Positions 7,086 through 14,773 of a stretch of 16,142 nt of DNA are shown here, in pieces; positions within the stretch are counted from its first letter, which is position 1, and the number at the start of each line of letters is the position of its first letter. The notes beneath the pieces were generated by a model. That model did not search any database. It was given only the letters and a program-made list of their open reading frames with translations, and had not been told where the DNA came from. Origin of the DNA: Clostridiales bacterium (lineage in GTDB: Bacteria; Bacillota; Clostridia; Oscillospirales; QAMX01). The stretch is taken from the NCBI GenBank assembly GCA_012514045.1, contig JAAZBA010000308.1, positions 1 to 16,142 of the forward strand, written 5' to 3'. A program made the translations under genes and the position numbers.

Positions 7086-8435
7086 ATGAAAAAGATTCTT
7101 TTTCCCCTTCTGCTTATTCTGTTTTTGCTTTCGGGCTGCGCCAGCCCCACCGGTGAGCTTCTCAGCATTCCCAAGGCACCATACACCCACTACAAAGTGC
7201 AAAACGCATTGGACACCATATTGGCCTCCGGAGGTCAGCATTTAGCTCCTCTGTCGGGAAACAACCGCAACAGTGTCCAGCTCATCGATTTGGACGGTGA
7301 CGGACGAAACGAACTTCTCAGCTGTTTCCTTGTAAAAGAAGGCGATGTGTCCCTTCCCAGAGTGTACATACACAAGCTTGAGGAAGGTGAATATAAACTC
7401 CTGGGATACGTTGACGGTTATGGCGACTCCATTGACGCTATATGGTACCCGGAACTCTATTTTGATGATTCCCGGGCGATAGCCATCGGCTGGATGCTAG
7501 GCACAAATCCCAAGCGGGGCGTAACCGTAGTTCGTTGTGCGGATGATACCCTTGAAACACTTTACAACGGGGAGTATTCTGCCCTGTCGGTGGTGGACAT
7601 TGATTCCGATGAAATTGAGGATATAGTCATCCTGTGCTATACCGGCACCGACGAGCCCGGCACAGCAAAGCTTCTGAGGTATGAATCCAAGGAATTGAAT
7701 GTAGTCTCCGCAGCGCCCCTTTCTAAAGGCATCGTCTCCCCGGGTAATGTACGCTCAGGTTTTATCGAGGGAGGCACCATCGCAGTGGTCGCCGACGGCA
7801 TGATGTATGAACAGGGCTATGTCACAGACTGTATCATATTTTCAAACGGGGTTCTTTCAAACATCTTTTATTCGGAGGATAAGGGCTGCTCACTGTCAAC
7901 CCTTCGCGCTCGGCCGATTTTCACCTCCGACATCAACTCCGACAACATTCTTGAGCTTCCGAAGACAGAGCCTATGGTCTCCCTTCCCGGAATGGATATG
8001 CGCTGGAGAATTGATTGGTACAGCTTTGATTCCTCCGCCGCCATGACTTTCAGACAGGCTATTTATCCCAGCCTGGACAACGGCTGGGTTTACAGATTTC
8101 CCTATAATCTCATAGGTAAGATTACCGTCACAAACGAGACTCCTCCGGAGATGCAGGAGTATGAAAACTGCGCCGTCACCGCCTTTCGTCTTATAAACAG
8201 TGACGGTACCATCGGCGACACCCTTTGGGAGATATACAGCATAAAGGGTGAGCACCGGGCGGACACAATGACAAGATACGACCTCAAGGAACTTGCAAGA
8301 AGCTTTGACGCAATATACGGCTGCAGAATCGTAGCTACCGAAGGAGAATATGTGCCCACGATGGCTTCTCTGCGGCAAGCCTTTTCTCTGATATCCGAAG
8401 AATGGGTGCTTGAACACTGGGCATTGACGCAATAA
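7086..8435 (+). CDS. FG-GAP/VCBS-like repeat lipoprotein
   Basis: This 449-residue protein begins with a lipoprotein signal peptide; the lipobox LSGC places the acylated Cys at residue 18. Acidic loops typical of FG-GAP/VCBS beta-propeller repeats occur at DLDGDGRNE (68-76), DIDSDEIED (171-179) and a weaker DINSDNILE (282-290). These loops commonly bind calcium. The protein is therefore predicted to sit on the outer face of the membrane with a beta-propeller fold and no catalytic motif. It is the first gene of the operon and ends 17 nt before the response regulator gene. This placement suggests an accessory sensor for the kinase, or an output tied to the same signal, but no direct evidence shows which. 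The start is set by the signal peptide; the ribosome site (TAGG) is weak. Confidence 0.8.
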   Translation: MKKILFPLLLILFLLSGCASPTGELLSIPKAPYTHYKVQNALDTILASGGQHLAPLSGNNRNSVQLIDLDGDGRNELLSCFLVKEGDVSLPRVYIHKLEEGEYKLLGYVDGYGDSIDAIWYPELYFDDSRAIAIGWMLGTNPKRGVTVVRCADDTLETLYNGEYSALSVVDIDSDEIEDIVILCYTGTDEPGTAKLLRYESKELNVVSAAPLSKGIVSPGNVRSGFIEGGTIAVVADGMMYEQGYVTDCIIFSNGVLSNIFYSEDKGCSLSTLRARPIFTSDINSDNILELPKTEPMVSLPGMDMRWRIDWYSFDSSAAMTFRQAIYPSLDNGWVYRFPYNLIGKITVTNETPPEMQEYENCAVTAFRLINSDGTIGDTLWEIYSIKGEHRADTMTRYDLKELARSFDAIYGCRIVATEGEYVPTMASLRQAFSLISEEWVLEHWALTQ

Positions 8436-8452
8436 ATACGGGAGGTGCTTTT

Positions 8453-9136
8453 ATGAAAAAGATACTTGTTATCGAGGACGAAGACAGCATAAGAGGTTTT
8501 GTGGTTATAAGCCTTAAGAGAGCGGGTTACGCCGTGGTTGAGGCGGGAAGCGGCGAGGAAGCTTTCGAGGTGTTGTCAAAAAATCCCGATGTTATGCTTA
8601 TGGTAGTGGACGTTATGCTTCCCGGCATCGACGGTTATGAAATATGCCGCAGGGTAAGGGCAAGCGGCAGCGACATGGGTATTATCATGCTTACCGCCAG
8701 AACGCAGGAAATAGACAAGGTCACCGGCCTTATGACCGGCGCCGACGACTACATTACAAAGCCCTTCTCCCCCGCCGAGCTGACGGCAAGAGTAGACGCT
8801 CTTATGAGGCGTGTAGCCGGAGCTTCCACCCATTCAGACGAGATTTCCAGCGGCAACTTCATACTCAACCTTAAGAGCCGCACCCTATACAAAAACGGGG
8901 AGAAGATTGATCTGACACAGGTGGAATACATGATTATGAAAACCTTCATGGAAAGCCCCGGCAAAGCTATTTCCCGTGAAGAGATGCTCAATGCGGTATG
9001 GGGAAGGGACTACTTCGGTGATCTTAAAATAGTTGACGTGAATGTGAGACGATTGAGGCTTAAGATTGAGGAGGACCCCGCCTCGCCGAAGTATATCTCC
9101 ACGGTTTGGGGTTATGGGTATAAATGGGAAGAATAA
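8453..9136 (+). CDS. OmpR/PhoB-family response regulator
   Basis: This 227-residue protein has a receiver domain (1-120) and a winged-helix DNA-binding domain (about 130-226). Receiver residues are intact: acidic pocket E8-D9, phosphorylation site D53 in VVDVMLPG, T81 in LTAR, and K103 in TKPF. The C-terminal half shows EEMLNAVWGRDYFGD and the recognition-helix segment IVDVNVRRLRLKIEEDP, ending in the wing YISTVWGYGYKW. It should act as a phosphorylation-controlled transcription factor in the cytoplasm. A GGGAGGTG ribosome site precedes the ATG. The reading frame overlaps the kinase gene by 13 nt, so the two are made together and are a cognate pair. Target promoters are unknown; the operon's own promoter and the downstream enzyme genes are natural candidates. 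Confidence 0.95.
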   Translation: MKKILVIEDEDSIRGFVVISLKRAGYAVVEAGSGEEAFEVLSKNPDVMLMVVDVMLPGIDGYEICRRVRASGSDMGIIMLTARTQEIDKVTGLMTGADDYITKPFSPAELTARVDALMRRVAGASTHSDEISSGNFILNLKSRTLYKNGEKIDLTQVEYMIMKTFMESPGKAISREEMLNAVWGRDYFGDLKIVDVNVRRLRLKIEEDPASPKYISTVWGYGYKWEE

Positions 9137-10620
9137 AGATACCAATATCAAACGACTCTGTTACGGTTGACGAAAGCGTCAGCCGCAGAAGCTCCGGAGC
9201 GCGTTCCAGGAGTAAAATCCGTTTCAAATGGATGACAAACAGCATTATTGTAACTCTGGCGGTGCTTCTTGTTTCCATTTCGATATATACTGTTGCGGTG
9301 TCAAACTATCTGTTTTCCTCCATGCGCTCCGACCTTATCACAAGGGTCAACTCCGTTGCCAGCTTCTTCAACAAGTACGCCAACTCCGGATATGAGGATC
9401 TGTACAGCGGGGCTAAGAGATATATCGAGGGCTACAAGGACAAGAATGTGGTGGAACTGCAGTTTTTGGACTCCTCCGGCAGGCTCATGTTCTCCACCTC
9501 CAACCTCGCTTCCGGTATGGTGCCATCCACGGATGATTTGAAAGTCGCTCTGAGTGAGAACACTGTCGGCATATGGACGGGCAAAAACCCCTCCAGCGGA
9601 GAATATATCACTACTGTATCAGCCCCTGTGGTCTTCCCCGGAGGAGAAGTGGCGGCGGTTGTTCGCTGCGTAAGCTCCATGAAGCTTGTGACTATTGAGT
9701 TTATGAAGTACATCGCTGTTGCCCTGGCGGCGGCGGTGTTCGTGCTCAGCTTTGTAATCCTGTCAAACGGATTTTTTATAAGGTCCATTCTGTCCCCTTT
9801 GGCGCAGATCAACGATACCGCTATGATGATATCCCAAGGCCGCTATGGTGTTCACATAGATGCCCTTTATGAGGACGAGATAGGCGAGCTGTGCGAAACC
9901 ATAAACAACATGTCCGACGCCATAAGCAAAGCGGAAAAAACAAAAAACGATTTCATTTCCTCCGTATCCCACGAGCTGCGCACCCCTCTGACCGCCATCG
10001 CCGGCTGGAGCGAGACGCTTCTTGATATGAATAAGGACAACAACGGCACCATCTACTCAAAGGACGTACGGAAAGGACTGGAGATAATAAAAGACGAATC
10101 CACAAGGCTCACCCGCATGGTGGAGGACCTTCTGGACTTCTCAAGGATGGAGTCCGGTTCCCTGAATATGCAGATGGAGCGGCTTGACATCTCTCCGGAT
10201 ATTGAGGACGTGGTGTTCATGTACATGGATTCTCTGCAGAAGGAGGGAATACGAATGGAGTTTGATGAGGACGAAGATATTCCCTTCATCGTAGGCGATA
10301 AAGCGAAGCTCAAGCAGGTGTTCTTCAATGTACTTGACAACGCCAGGAAGCACGGCCGTGACGGCCGCAGGATAAGAGTTGAAATCAGAACCGATGACAA
10401 GTGGGTAAACGTCATAGTGCAGGACTTCGGTACAGGCATTCCCACGGCGGAACTTCCTCTCGTTAAGGAGCGGTTCTACAAGGGCTCCTCAAAATCCCGG
10501 GGCAGCGGCATAGGTCTTGCGGTGGCGGACGAAATAATGAAGCTCCACGGCGGAAGGCTGGACATCGAAAGCGTCTACGGCAGCGGTACGACGGTTACAA
10601 TGCGATTCCCCCATGCCTGA
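9124..10620 (+). CDS. Membrane sensor histidine kinase
   Basis: This 498-residue kinase has a basic, Ser-rich cytoplasmic leader (1-35), membrane segments at about 38-62 and 195-218, and an outside sensor region of about 130 residues (63-194) that may be a PAS/Cache-like fold (VVELQFLDSSGRLMFSTS). A HAMP linker follows (219-271). The HisKA dimerisation domain carries the phosphoacceptor H283 in VSHELRTP. The ATPase domain has N406 in LDNARKHG, the G1 box DFGTGIP (434-440) and the G2 box GSGIGLAVADE (460-470). All key residues are intact. It phosphorylates the response regulator encoded just upstream. The ATG at 9124 lies inside the regulator gene; the leader is unusually long, and an internal Met at residue 37 is a less likely start because no good ribosome site precedes it. 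The stimulus is unknown. Confidence 0.93.
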   Translation: MGRIKIPISNDSVTVDESVSRRSSGARSRSKIRFKWMTNSIIVTLAVLLVSISIYTVAVSNYLFSSMRSDLITRVNSVASFFNKYANSGYEDLYSGAKRYIEGYKDKNVVELQFLDSSGRLMFSTSNLASGMVPSTDDLKVALSENTVGIWTGKNPSSGEYITTVSAPVVFPGGEVAAVVRCVSSMKLVTIEFMKYIAVALAAAVFVLSFVILSNGFFIRSILSPLAQINDTAMMISQGRYGVHIDALYEDEIGELCETINNMSDAISKAEKTKNDFISSVSHELRTPLTAIAGWSETLLDMNKDNNGTIYSKDVRKGLEIIKDESTRLTRMVEDLLDFSRMESGSLNMQMERLDISPDIEDVVFMYMDSLQKEGIRMEFDEDEDIPFIVGDKAKLKQVFFNVLDNARKHGRDGRRIRVEIRTDDKWVNVIVQDFGTGIPTAELPLVKERFYKGSSKSRGSGIGLAVADEIMKLHGGRLDIESVYGSGTTVTMRFPHA

Positions 10621-10664
10621 GAAGGCGCGGGTTATTTAAACTTTTAAAAGGAGACGAAATCAAC

Positions 10665-11786
10665 ATGGTACGTTACGGCATTATAGGCATCGGCAATATG
10701 GGTTCCGGTCACGCGAAAAACTTTGCCGCCGGCAAGGTGCCCGGAGCGGTAATAACAGCGGTATGCGACACAAACCCCGAAAAGCTCAAGTGGGCTGAGA
10801 AAGAACTCCCCGCGGATGTTAAAAAATTCTCTTGCACAGAAGATTTCTTCAAGGACGGCTGTTTTGATGTGGTTGTGGTGGCAACTCCCCACTATGACCA
10901 TCCGAGACTTGTAATTGAGTCGCTGGAGCTCGGCTTCCACGTTATTACCGAGAAGCCGGCGGGCGTCTATACTAAAGCTGTAAGAGAGATGAACGAGGCG
11001 GCGAAAAAGAGCGACAAGCTCTTCGGAATCATGTACAATCAGCGCACAAACCCCGTCTATCAGAAAGTGAGAGAGCTTGTCAAGTCCGGTGAACTGGGAG
11101 AAATGAAGCGTGTAGTATGGATCATCACCAACTGGTACCGTACCCAGTCCTACTTCAACTCCGGCGGCTGGCGCGCCACATGGGCGGGAGAAGGCGGCGG
11201 AGTGCTGCTCAATCAGGACCCACATCAGCTGGATCTGTGGCAGTGGATCTGCGGCATGCCCTCAAAGGTCACCGCTTTCATGGAATTCGGCAAGATGCAT
11301 GACATAGAGGTTGAGGACGACGTCACCGCCTTTGTCACATACCCCAATGGCGCCACAGGCCTCTTCGTAACAAGCACCCATGAGACTCCCGGGACCAACA
11401 GACTGGAGATCTCCGGAGATAACGGAAAGATTGTTGTGGAAAACGACAAGGTAAAGTTCTGGAGAAACAGGATCGGCGAACGTGAATTCAACGCCACTTG
11501 CACCGCCGGTTTCGGTTCTCCTGAGTGCTGGGAAATCGACATACCCACACGGGGCGAAAATCTGCAACATATCGGTATCTTCCGCAACTTTACCTCCGCT
11601 GTGGCAAACGGCACTCCCCTTCTTGCCCCCGGCATCGAGGGTATAAACGGCCTCACCATCTCGAACGCCATGCACCTTTCCGCCTGGCTGGGCAGCAAGA
11701 CAATTGATATTGATACCCTTGACGAGGAGCTTTACTACAGTCTGCTGAAGGAAAAAATCGCTTCCTCCACCTTTGTAAAGAAGTAG
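10665..11786 (+). CDS. Gfo/Idh/MocA family NAD(P)-dependent oxidoreductase
   Basis: This 373-residue protein has an N-terminal Rossmann fold with GIGNMG (residues 8-13), D35 in VCDTN, where an acidic residue usually favours NAD(H), and the family EKP motif at 96-98, whose Lys is catalytic in relatives. The C-terminal alpha/beta domain carries GGVLLNQDPHQLDLW (178-192), with H187 as the likely second catalytic residue. Members oxidise or reduce sugars, inositols and related polyols. The exact substrate cannot be told from sequence. An AAAGGAG ribosome site precedes the ATG. The gene lies 44 nt after the kinase gene and only 9 nt before the URO-D gene, so the last two are surely co-transcribed and perhaps share a pathway. 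Confidence 0.92.
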   Translation: MVRYGIIGIGNMGSGHAKNFAAGKVPGAVITAVCDTNPEKLKWAEKELPADVKKFSCTEDFFKDGCFDVVVVATPHYDHPRLVIESLELGFHVITEKPAGVYTKAVREMNEAAKKSDKLFGIMYNQRTNPVYQKVRELVKSGELGEMKRVVWIITNWYRTQSYFNSGGWRATWAGEGGGVLLNQDPHQLDLWQWICGMPSKVTAFMEFGKMHDIEVEDDVTAFVTYPNGATGLFVTSTHETPGTNRLEISGDNGKIVVENDKVKFWRNRIGEREFNATCTAGFGSPECWEIDIPTRGENLQHIGIFRNFTSAVANGTPLLAPGIEGINGLTISNAMHLSAWLGSKTIDIDTLDEELYYSLLKEKIASSTFVKK

Positions 11787-11795
11787 GAGACACAT

Positions 11796-12815
11796 ATGAC
11801 GAAGGAACCGGGATTTCCCAGACAGCCAGATTTTTCTCAGCTTGAGGCAGTGCTCTGCAGGGAAACGCCGGAAAGACCTGTGCTCTTTGAGTTTTTCCTG
11901 AACGCACGGCTTTATGCCCGGGCAAACAACAATAAACCCATCCCCTCCGACAGCACCGAGCGGCTTCTCTACATGGCAAACGCCATGGCTTTCTACGGCT
12001 ATGACCATGTACAGGCCCCCTGCCCCATGGTATTTATTACAAGCAGGCCGGAGATGATAGAGACAAGGTCCCTCAATGAAAACCGTCTCATCTATGATGA
12101 GGAAAGCTTCTGCCGCTTCCCCTGGCCGGATCCGGATAAGATTGATTATTCGTCCCTTGACAACGTCAGAGGAAAACTTCCCGGCAACATGAAGCTCATG
12201 TTCTCCGGCGCCGGTTTCCTTGAGACCGTGGAGGATCTCTTGGGCTATGACAACATGTGCTTCATGATATACGACGATCCGGAGCTTCTCAGGGCTGTAT
12301 TTCACCGGGTAGGTGAGTTAATTGTGTCCCACTACGCCCACGCCCTTGAGCATGATACGGTGGGTTTAATAATGGCAAACGACGACTGGGGCTTCAACAC
12401 CCAAACACTGCTGCCCCCGGATCTTCTGCGGGAGCTCGTTTTGCCCGCCTATAAAGAAGTCGTGCGCCTCTCCCATCAGAAGGGAGTGCCTGTGGTGCTC
12501 CACTCCTGCGGCTGCCTTGACAGCGTCATAAACGATATCGTTTACGATGTGGGCTTCGACGCCTGGCATTCCTTCCAGGACAACATCCTGCCGGTGGAGA
12601 AGGCATACGAAAAGTGGCACAAGGATATCGCCATACTCGGAGGCCTTGACGTGGACTTCTTAGTCAATGAGTCCCACGAGAACATAAAAAAGAGAGCAAA
12701 GGCTATGCTTGAGCTCACCGGCTGCCATGGCTATGCTTTAGGCTCCGGCAACAGCATACCGGAATATATCCCCGACGATCATTTCTTCGCCATGACCTCC
12801 GTCGCGCTGGAGTAA
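11796..12815 (+). CDS. Uroporphyrinogen decarboxylase (URO-D) superfamily protein, methyltransferase-like
   Basis: This 339-residue protein has the URO-D fold signatures MANDDWGFNTQTLLPPDLLR (193-212), VVLHSCGCLDSVINDIV (233-249), ILGGLDV (280-286) and the C-terminal ALGSGNSIPEYIP (314-326). It lacks the N-terminal substrate-binding pattern of true heme-pathway HemE. The HSC segment (H236, C238) matches the first two zinc ligands of MtaA/MtbA-type cobamide methyltransferases. The third Cys of those enzymes appears replaced in ALGSGNS, although C310 and C240 are near. It is probably a methyltransferase-like or lyase-like member acting on a small molecule with the oxidoreductase gene 9 nt upstream. 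An AGGAGA site precedes the start. No corrinoid-binding protein is encoded nearby, so a cobamide role is uncertain. Confidence 0.85.
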   Translation: MTKEPGFPRQPDFSQLEAVLCRETPERPVLFEFFLNARLYARANNNKPIPSDSTERLLYMANAMAFYGYDHVQAPCPMVFITSRPEMIETRSLNENRLIYDEESFCRFPWPDPDKIDYSSLDNVRGKLPGNMKLMFSGAGFLETVEDLLGYDNMCFMIYDDPELLRAVFHRVGELIVSHYAHALEHDTVGLIMANDDWGFNTQTLLPPDLLRELVLPAYKEVVRLSHQKGVPVVLHSCGCLDSVINDIVYDVGFDAWHSFQDNILPVEKAYEKWHKDIAILGGLDVDFLVNESHENIKKRAKAMLELTGCHGYALGSGNSIPEYIPDDHFFAMTSVALE

Positions 12816-12870
12816 AGCATAAAATTTATCCCACCTGCCGATTGTAAAGAGCTTTAAATCAAATCACGAG

Positions 12871-12902
12871 GTCCTGAAGCAAAAGATTTTTTGCTTCAGG
12901 AC
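12871..12902 (+). terminator. Perfect 14-bp inverted repeat, probable terminator
   Basis: Arms 12871-12884 (GTCCTGAAGCAAAA) and 12889-12902 match perfectly around a 4-nt GATT loop. The downstream tract (TTCAATAATTTT) is only moderately T-rich, so it is a plausible but not classic intrinsic terminator for the URO-D operon. It could instead stabilise the 3' end of the mRNA. Confidence 0.6.
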
Positions 12903-12923
12903 TTCAATAATTTTAGTATAAAA

Positions 12924-12973
12924 AAGACCGCTGGCTTTGCGCATGTATGGGGCAAAGTCACGGTCTTATTTTT
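12924..12973. terminator. Bidirectional intrinsic terminator
   Basis: AAGACCG (12924-12930) pairs with CGGTCTT (12961-12967), and TGGCTTTGC pairs with GCAAAGTCA after one bulged C and with one G-U pair, giving about 16 pairs. ATTTTT follows on the plus strand, and on the minus strand the stem runs into six T. It should therefore stop both the plus operon and the minus-strand transcript carrying hsdM, hsdS and the small membrane gene. Confidence 0.8.
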
Positions 12974-13011
12974 GGTATTCGGTTGTAAGGTTTAAATAGG
13001 TAAGCTGAAAT

Positions 13012-13209
13012 TTACCATTTTCCCTTTTTTATCTTTCCTGCTATTAAAATAATCGCGAAAGCAATGGCAACAATCAGTACGGAAATCCACAGGGGAGACA
13101 GTACCCATATCCACGACCACTCGATCAGTCCTGACAGTTTCAAGATAATAAACGCAATCGTCAAAACAGATACAATCCCCATTCCGCTTTTCTTCGTCTT
13201 CTTGTCCAT
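13012..13209 (-). CDS. Small two-helix membrane protein
   Basis: This 65-residue protein has a Lys-rich cytoplasmic start, two hydrophobic helices (about 11-27 and 34-57) joined by a short WSWIWVLSPLW segment, and a basic tail KIKKGKW. Its composition and the phrase SWIWVLSPLW resemble short proteins often annotated as transmembrane Fragile-X-F proteins in Firmicutes and their prophages; this is recalled similarity, not a search result. A GAAGG ribosome site lies about 6 nt upstream of the ATG. It is 85 nt downstream of hsdS on the same strand and just before a terminator, so it may be read from the hsd transcript. The overlapping 79-codon frame (12992-13231) is less convincing. Function is unknown. 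Confidence 0.7.
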   Translation of the reverse strand: MDKKTKKSGMGIVSVLTIAFIILKLSGLIEWSWIWVLSPLWISVLIVAIAFAIILIAGKIKKGKW

Positions 13210-13294
13210 AAAAAGCCTTCATTAAATCCACAAATCCCGATTTGTCGCTGCCAAGCTTGCCGGCGGTAAAGGGTTTAGCAAAATTCGTTGACAG

Positions 13295-14773
13295 TTATTT
13301 CAATTTCTCGCACAGCGGCAGCAGTTCTTCCAGCTTCGCCACAATGCGTTTCTGCTCTGCAAGTGGCGGGAGGGGGACTATTATCTTCTCAAGTGCCTGA
13401 CCGGTTAAGTGTTTAATAGTTGTTCCTGTAAATAATGCATTCAAAATCCCACAGTCAGAATAATACCTAAAAAAGAACTGGTATAATGATGAGTTAAGAC
13501 CGCCAAAGAAACGAATCCTATGAAGTGCTTTTTGAAAATGGATTGAATCTTCAAATTGCCAAACTGCACATCGTCCAGGTTCACCACCTTCACACATCAC
13601 TAAATCGCCTTTTCTTATGAGAAATCGCTCAGAATCAACGTTTTCAAACTTCATCTCCAAGATATCATCCAGATTAAATCGACCCCACTGAACATTAACA
13701 TTTCGCAAATAATGCATGAATGTTCCTGTGTTCTTCTGGCGATCCAGCATTTTTCCAAGACACAGCGAAGCAATGCTTGGTAGCCTCACCCACTTCCACC
13801 CCTCGGGGATATCGAAGGGGATCTCATCCTCCGAAATCTCCGGCAGAGGTTTTTCTTTTTTGATTTTTCCTTCCCTGATGAGCTTTGCCTTTTCCTTCTG
13901 AATCTGCCGATACAGCTCCTCGCCGGTGCCTTCTTCCGCCCGCTGTTCCACAAGCTTGCCCTGAATGGCGTATTGCAGCAGGGATTTTTGCATATCCCCC
14001 GGGAAACGGGCGTTGAAATCTTCTAACTTGCTCCACGCTTCTTCGTAGCGGTCAATATACGGAAGAAGCTCCTCAATCTTCGCCACAATGCGCTTCTGCT
14101 CGGCAAGTGGCGGGAGGGGGAAAAGGAATTGCTCAAAACTTTGTGCTGCTAAATTAGGTTGTGCAGTACCATTATCATATCTTCGAATTTCCGAGAAAAA
14201 TAATGGTGAATCAAGATATGCCATAAACAAACCAGTTAAGACGTCTTCGCTAGTGAACTGGCGGACAATCACCAATGACGATGCTATTGCACCTTTCTCA
14301 AACGGATATCGGCCATGTTTCCCTAAAGAACCTCGTATGCAAACAACAATATCGCCTTTAATCAATTTACCGCTTCTTAATTTATCGTATTGTTGTTCTG
14401 TTAAACATAATAAATTCTCATCTTCTATAACAGTATTCCCATCTAGATTTTGTGCACTAATAAATGGAATTCCTTTATGTGACAGCGTTGATTTTGCAGG
14501 ATAATTTTTCCCTCTATCACCGTTAATTATTGATGCAATTTCTGCAACTCTCACCCACCTCCACCTCTCGGGGATATCGAACGGAATCTCATCCTCCGTA
14601 ATCTCCGGCAGAGGTTTTTCTTTTTTGATTTTGCCTTCCTTTATGAGCTTTGTCTTTTCCTTCTGAATCTGCCGGTACAGCTCCTCGCCGGTGCCTTCTT
14701 CCTCGCGCTGTTCTACTAATTTACCCTGCACGGCAAGCTGCAAGATGCTGTTTTTTAATTCTTGCGGCGTCAT
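13295..14773 (-). CDS. hsdS: Type I restriction-modification specificity subunit S
   Basis: This 492-residue subunit has two target-recognition domains (about 81-218 and 337-466), each followed by a conserved helical spacer. It joins two HsdM subunits and sets which DNA sequence is methylated or cut. The phrase PLPPLAEQKRIVAK ends each recognition domain (from 219 and from 467). A segment of about 74 residues, including QGKLVEQR-EEGTGEELYRQ, occurs at both 7-80 and 262-335 with few changes. The recognition domains themselves are unlike each other and look more AT-rich than the repeats, as expected for swapped-in segments. The start overlaps the hsdM stop as ATGA, so translation is coupled. 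The length is slightly above that of typical two-domain S subunits. The recognised sequence cannot be predicted by eye. Confidence 0.95.
   Translation of the reverse strand: MTPQELKNSILQLAVQGKLVEQREEEGTGEELYRQIQKEKTKLIKEGKIKKEKPLPEITEDEIPFDIPERWRWVRVAEIASIINGDRGKNYPAKSTLSHKGIPFISAQNLDGNTVIEDENLLCLTEQQYDKLRSGKLIKGDIVVCIRGSLGKHGRYPFEKGAIASSLVIVRQFTSEDVLTGLFMAYLDSPLFFSEIRRYDNGTAQPNLAAQSFEQFLFPLPPLAEQKRIVAKIEELLPYIDRYEEAWSKLEDFNARFPGDMQKSLLQYAIQGKLVEQRAEEGTGEELYRQIQKEKAKLIREGKIKKEKPLPEISEDEIPFDIPEGWKWVRLPSIASLCLGKMLDRQKNTGTFMHYLRNVNVQWGRFNLDDILEMKFENVDSERFLIRKGDLVMCEGGEPGRCAVWQFEDSIHFQKALHRIRFFGGLNSSLYQFFFRYYSDCGILNALFTGTTIKHLTGQALEKIIVPLPPLAEQKRIVAKLEELLPLCEKLK
13316..13375 (-). repeat. hsdS short repeat, copy 2 (encodes PLPPLAEQKRIVAK region)
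   Basis: This 60-bp segment encodes residues 467-486 and matches the copy at 14060-14119 (residues 219-238) with only a few base changes. It marks the end of the second target-recognition domain. Confidence 0.85.
13769..13990 (-). repeat. hsdS long repeat, copy 2
   Basis: This is about 222 bp encoding residues 262-335, nearly the same as copy 1, 765 bp away in direct orientation. The protein identity is high, with changes such as E24 to A279 and T41 to A296. Confidence 0.85.
14060..14119 (-). repeat. hsdS short repeat, copy 1 (encodes PLPPLAEQKRIVAK region)
   Basis: This is the partner of the copy at 13316-13375, at the end of the first target-recognition domain. Together they give short homologies on the far side of each recognition domain. 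Confidence 0.85.
14534..14755 (-). repeat. hsdS long repeat, copy 1
   Basis: This segment encodes residues 7-80 of HsdS and precedes the first target-recognition domain. Paired with copy 2 it could support recombination that exchanges or deletes a recognition domain while keeping the frame, since the 765-bp offset is a multiple of three. Confidence 0.85.

Larger units (their letters stand above)
12816..13011. other. Convergent intergenic region with two hairpins
   Basis: This 196-bp gap separates the plus-strand operon from the minus-strand genes. It contains the two hairpins listed separately. The first 55 bases hold nothing recognisable. Confidence 0.7.

Noticed and set aside
7896..8432. 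178-codon minus-strand open frame
   Set aside because: It is antisense to the FG-GAP lipoprotein gene, with no signature of its own.
11262..12305. 347-codon minus-strand open frame
   Set aside because: It spans antisense to both the oxidoreductase and URO-D genes, whose motifs are complete; its length reflects codon bias of the true strand.
11796..12815. Heme-pathway uroporphyrinogen decarboxylase (hemE)
   Set aside because: The N-terminal HemE substrate motif is absent, the HSC motif is methyltransferase-like, and no heme genes are nearby.
13805..14740. CRISPR or mobile-element repeats on the right side
   Set aside because: The repeats are two long direct copies inside hsdS that encode its conserved spacers; there are no short regular repeats with unique spacers.
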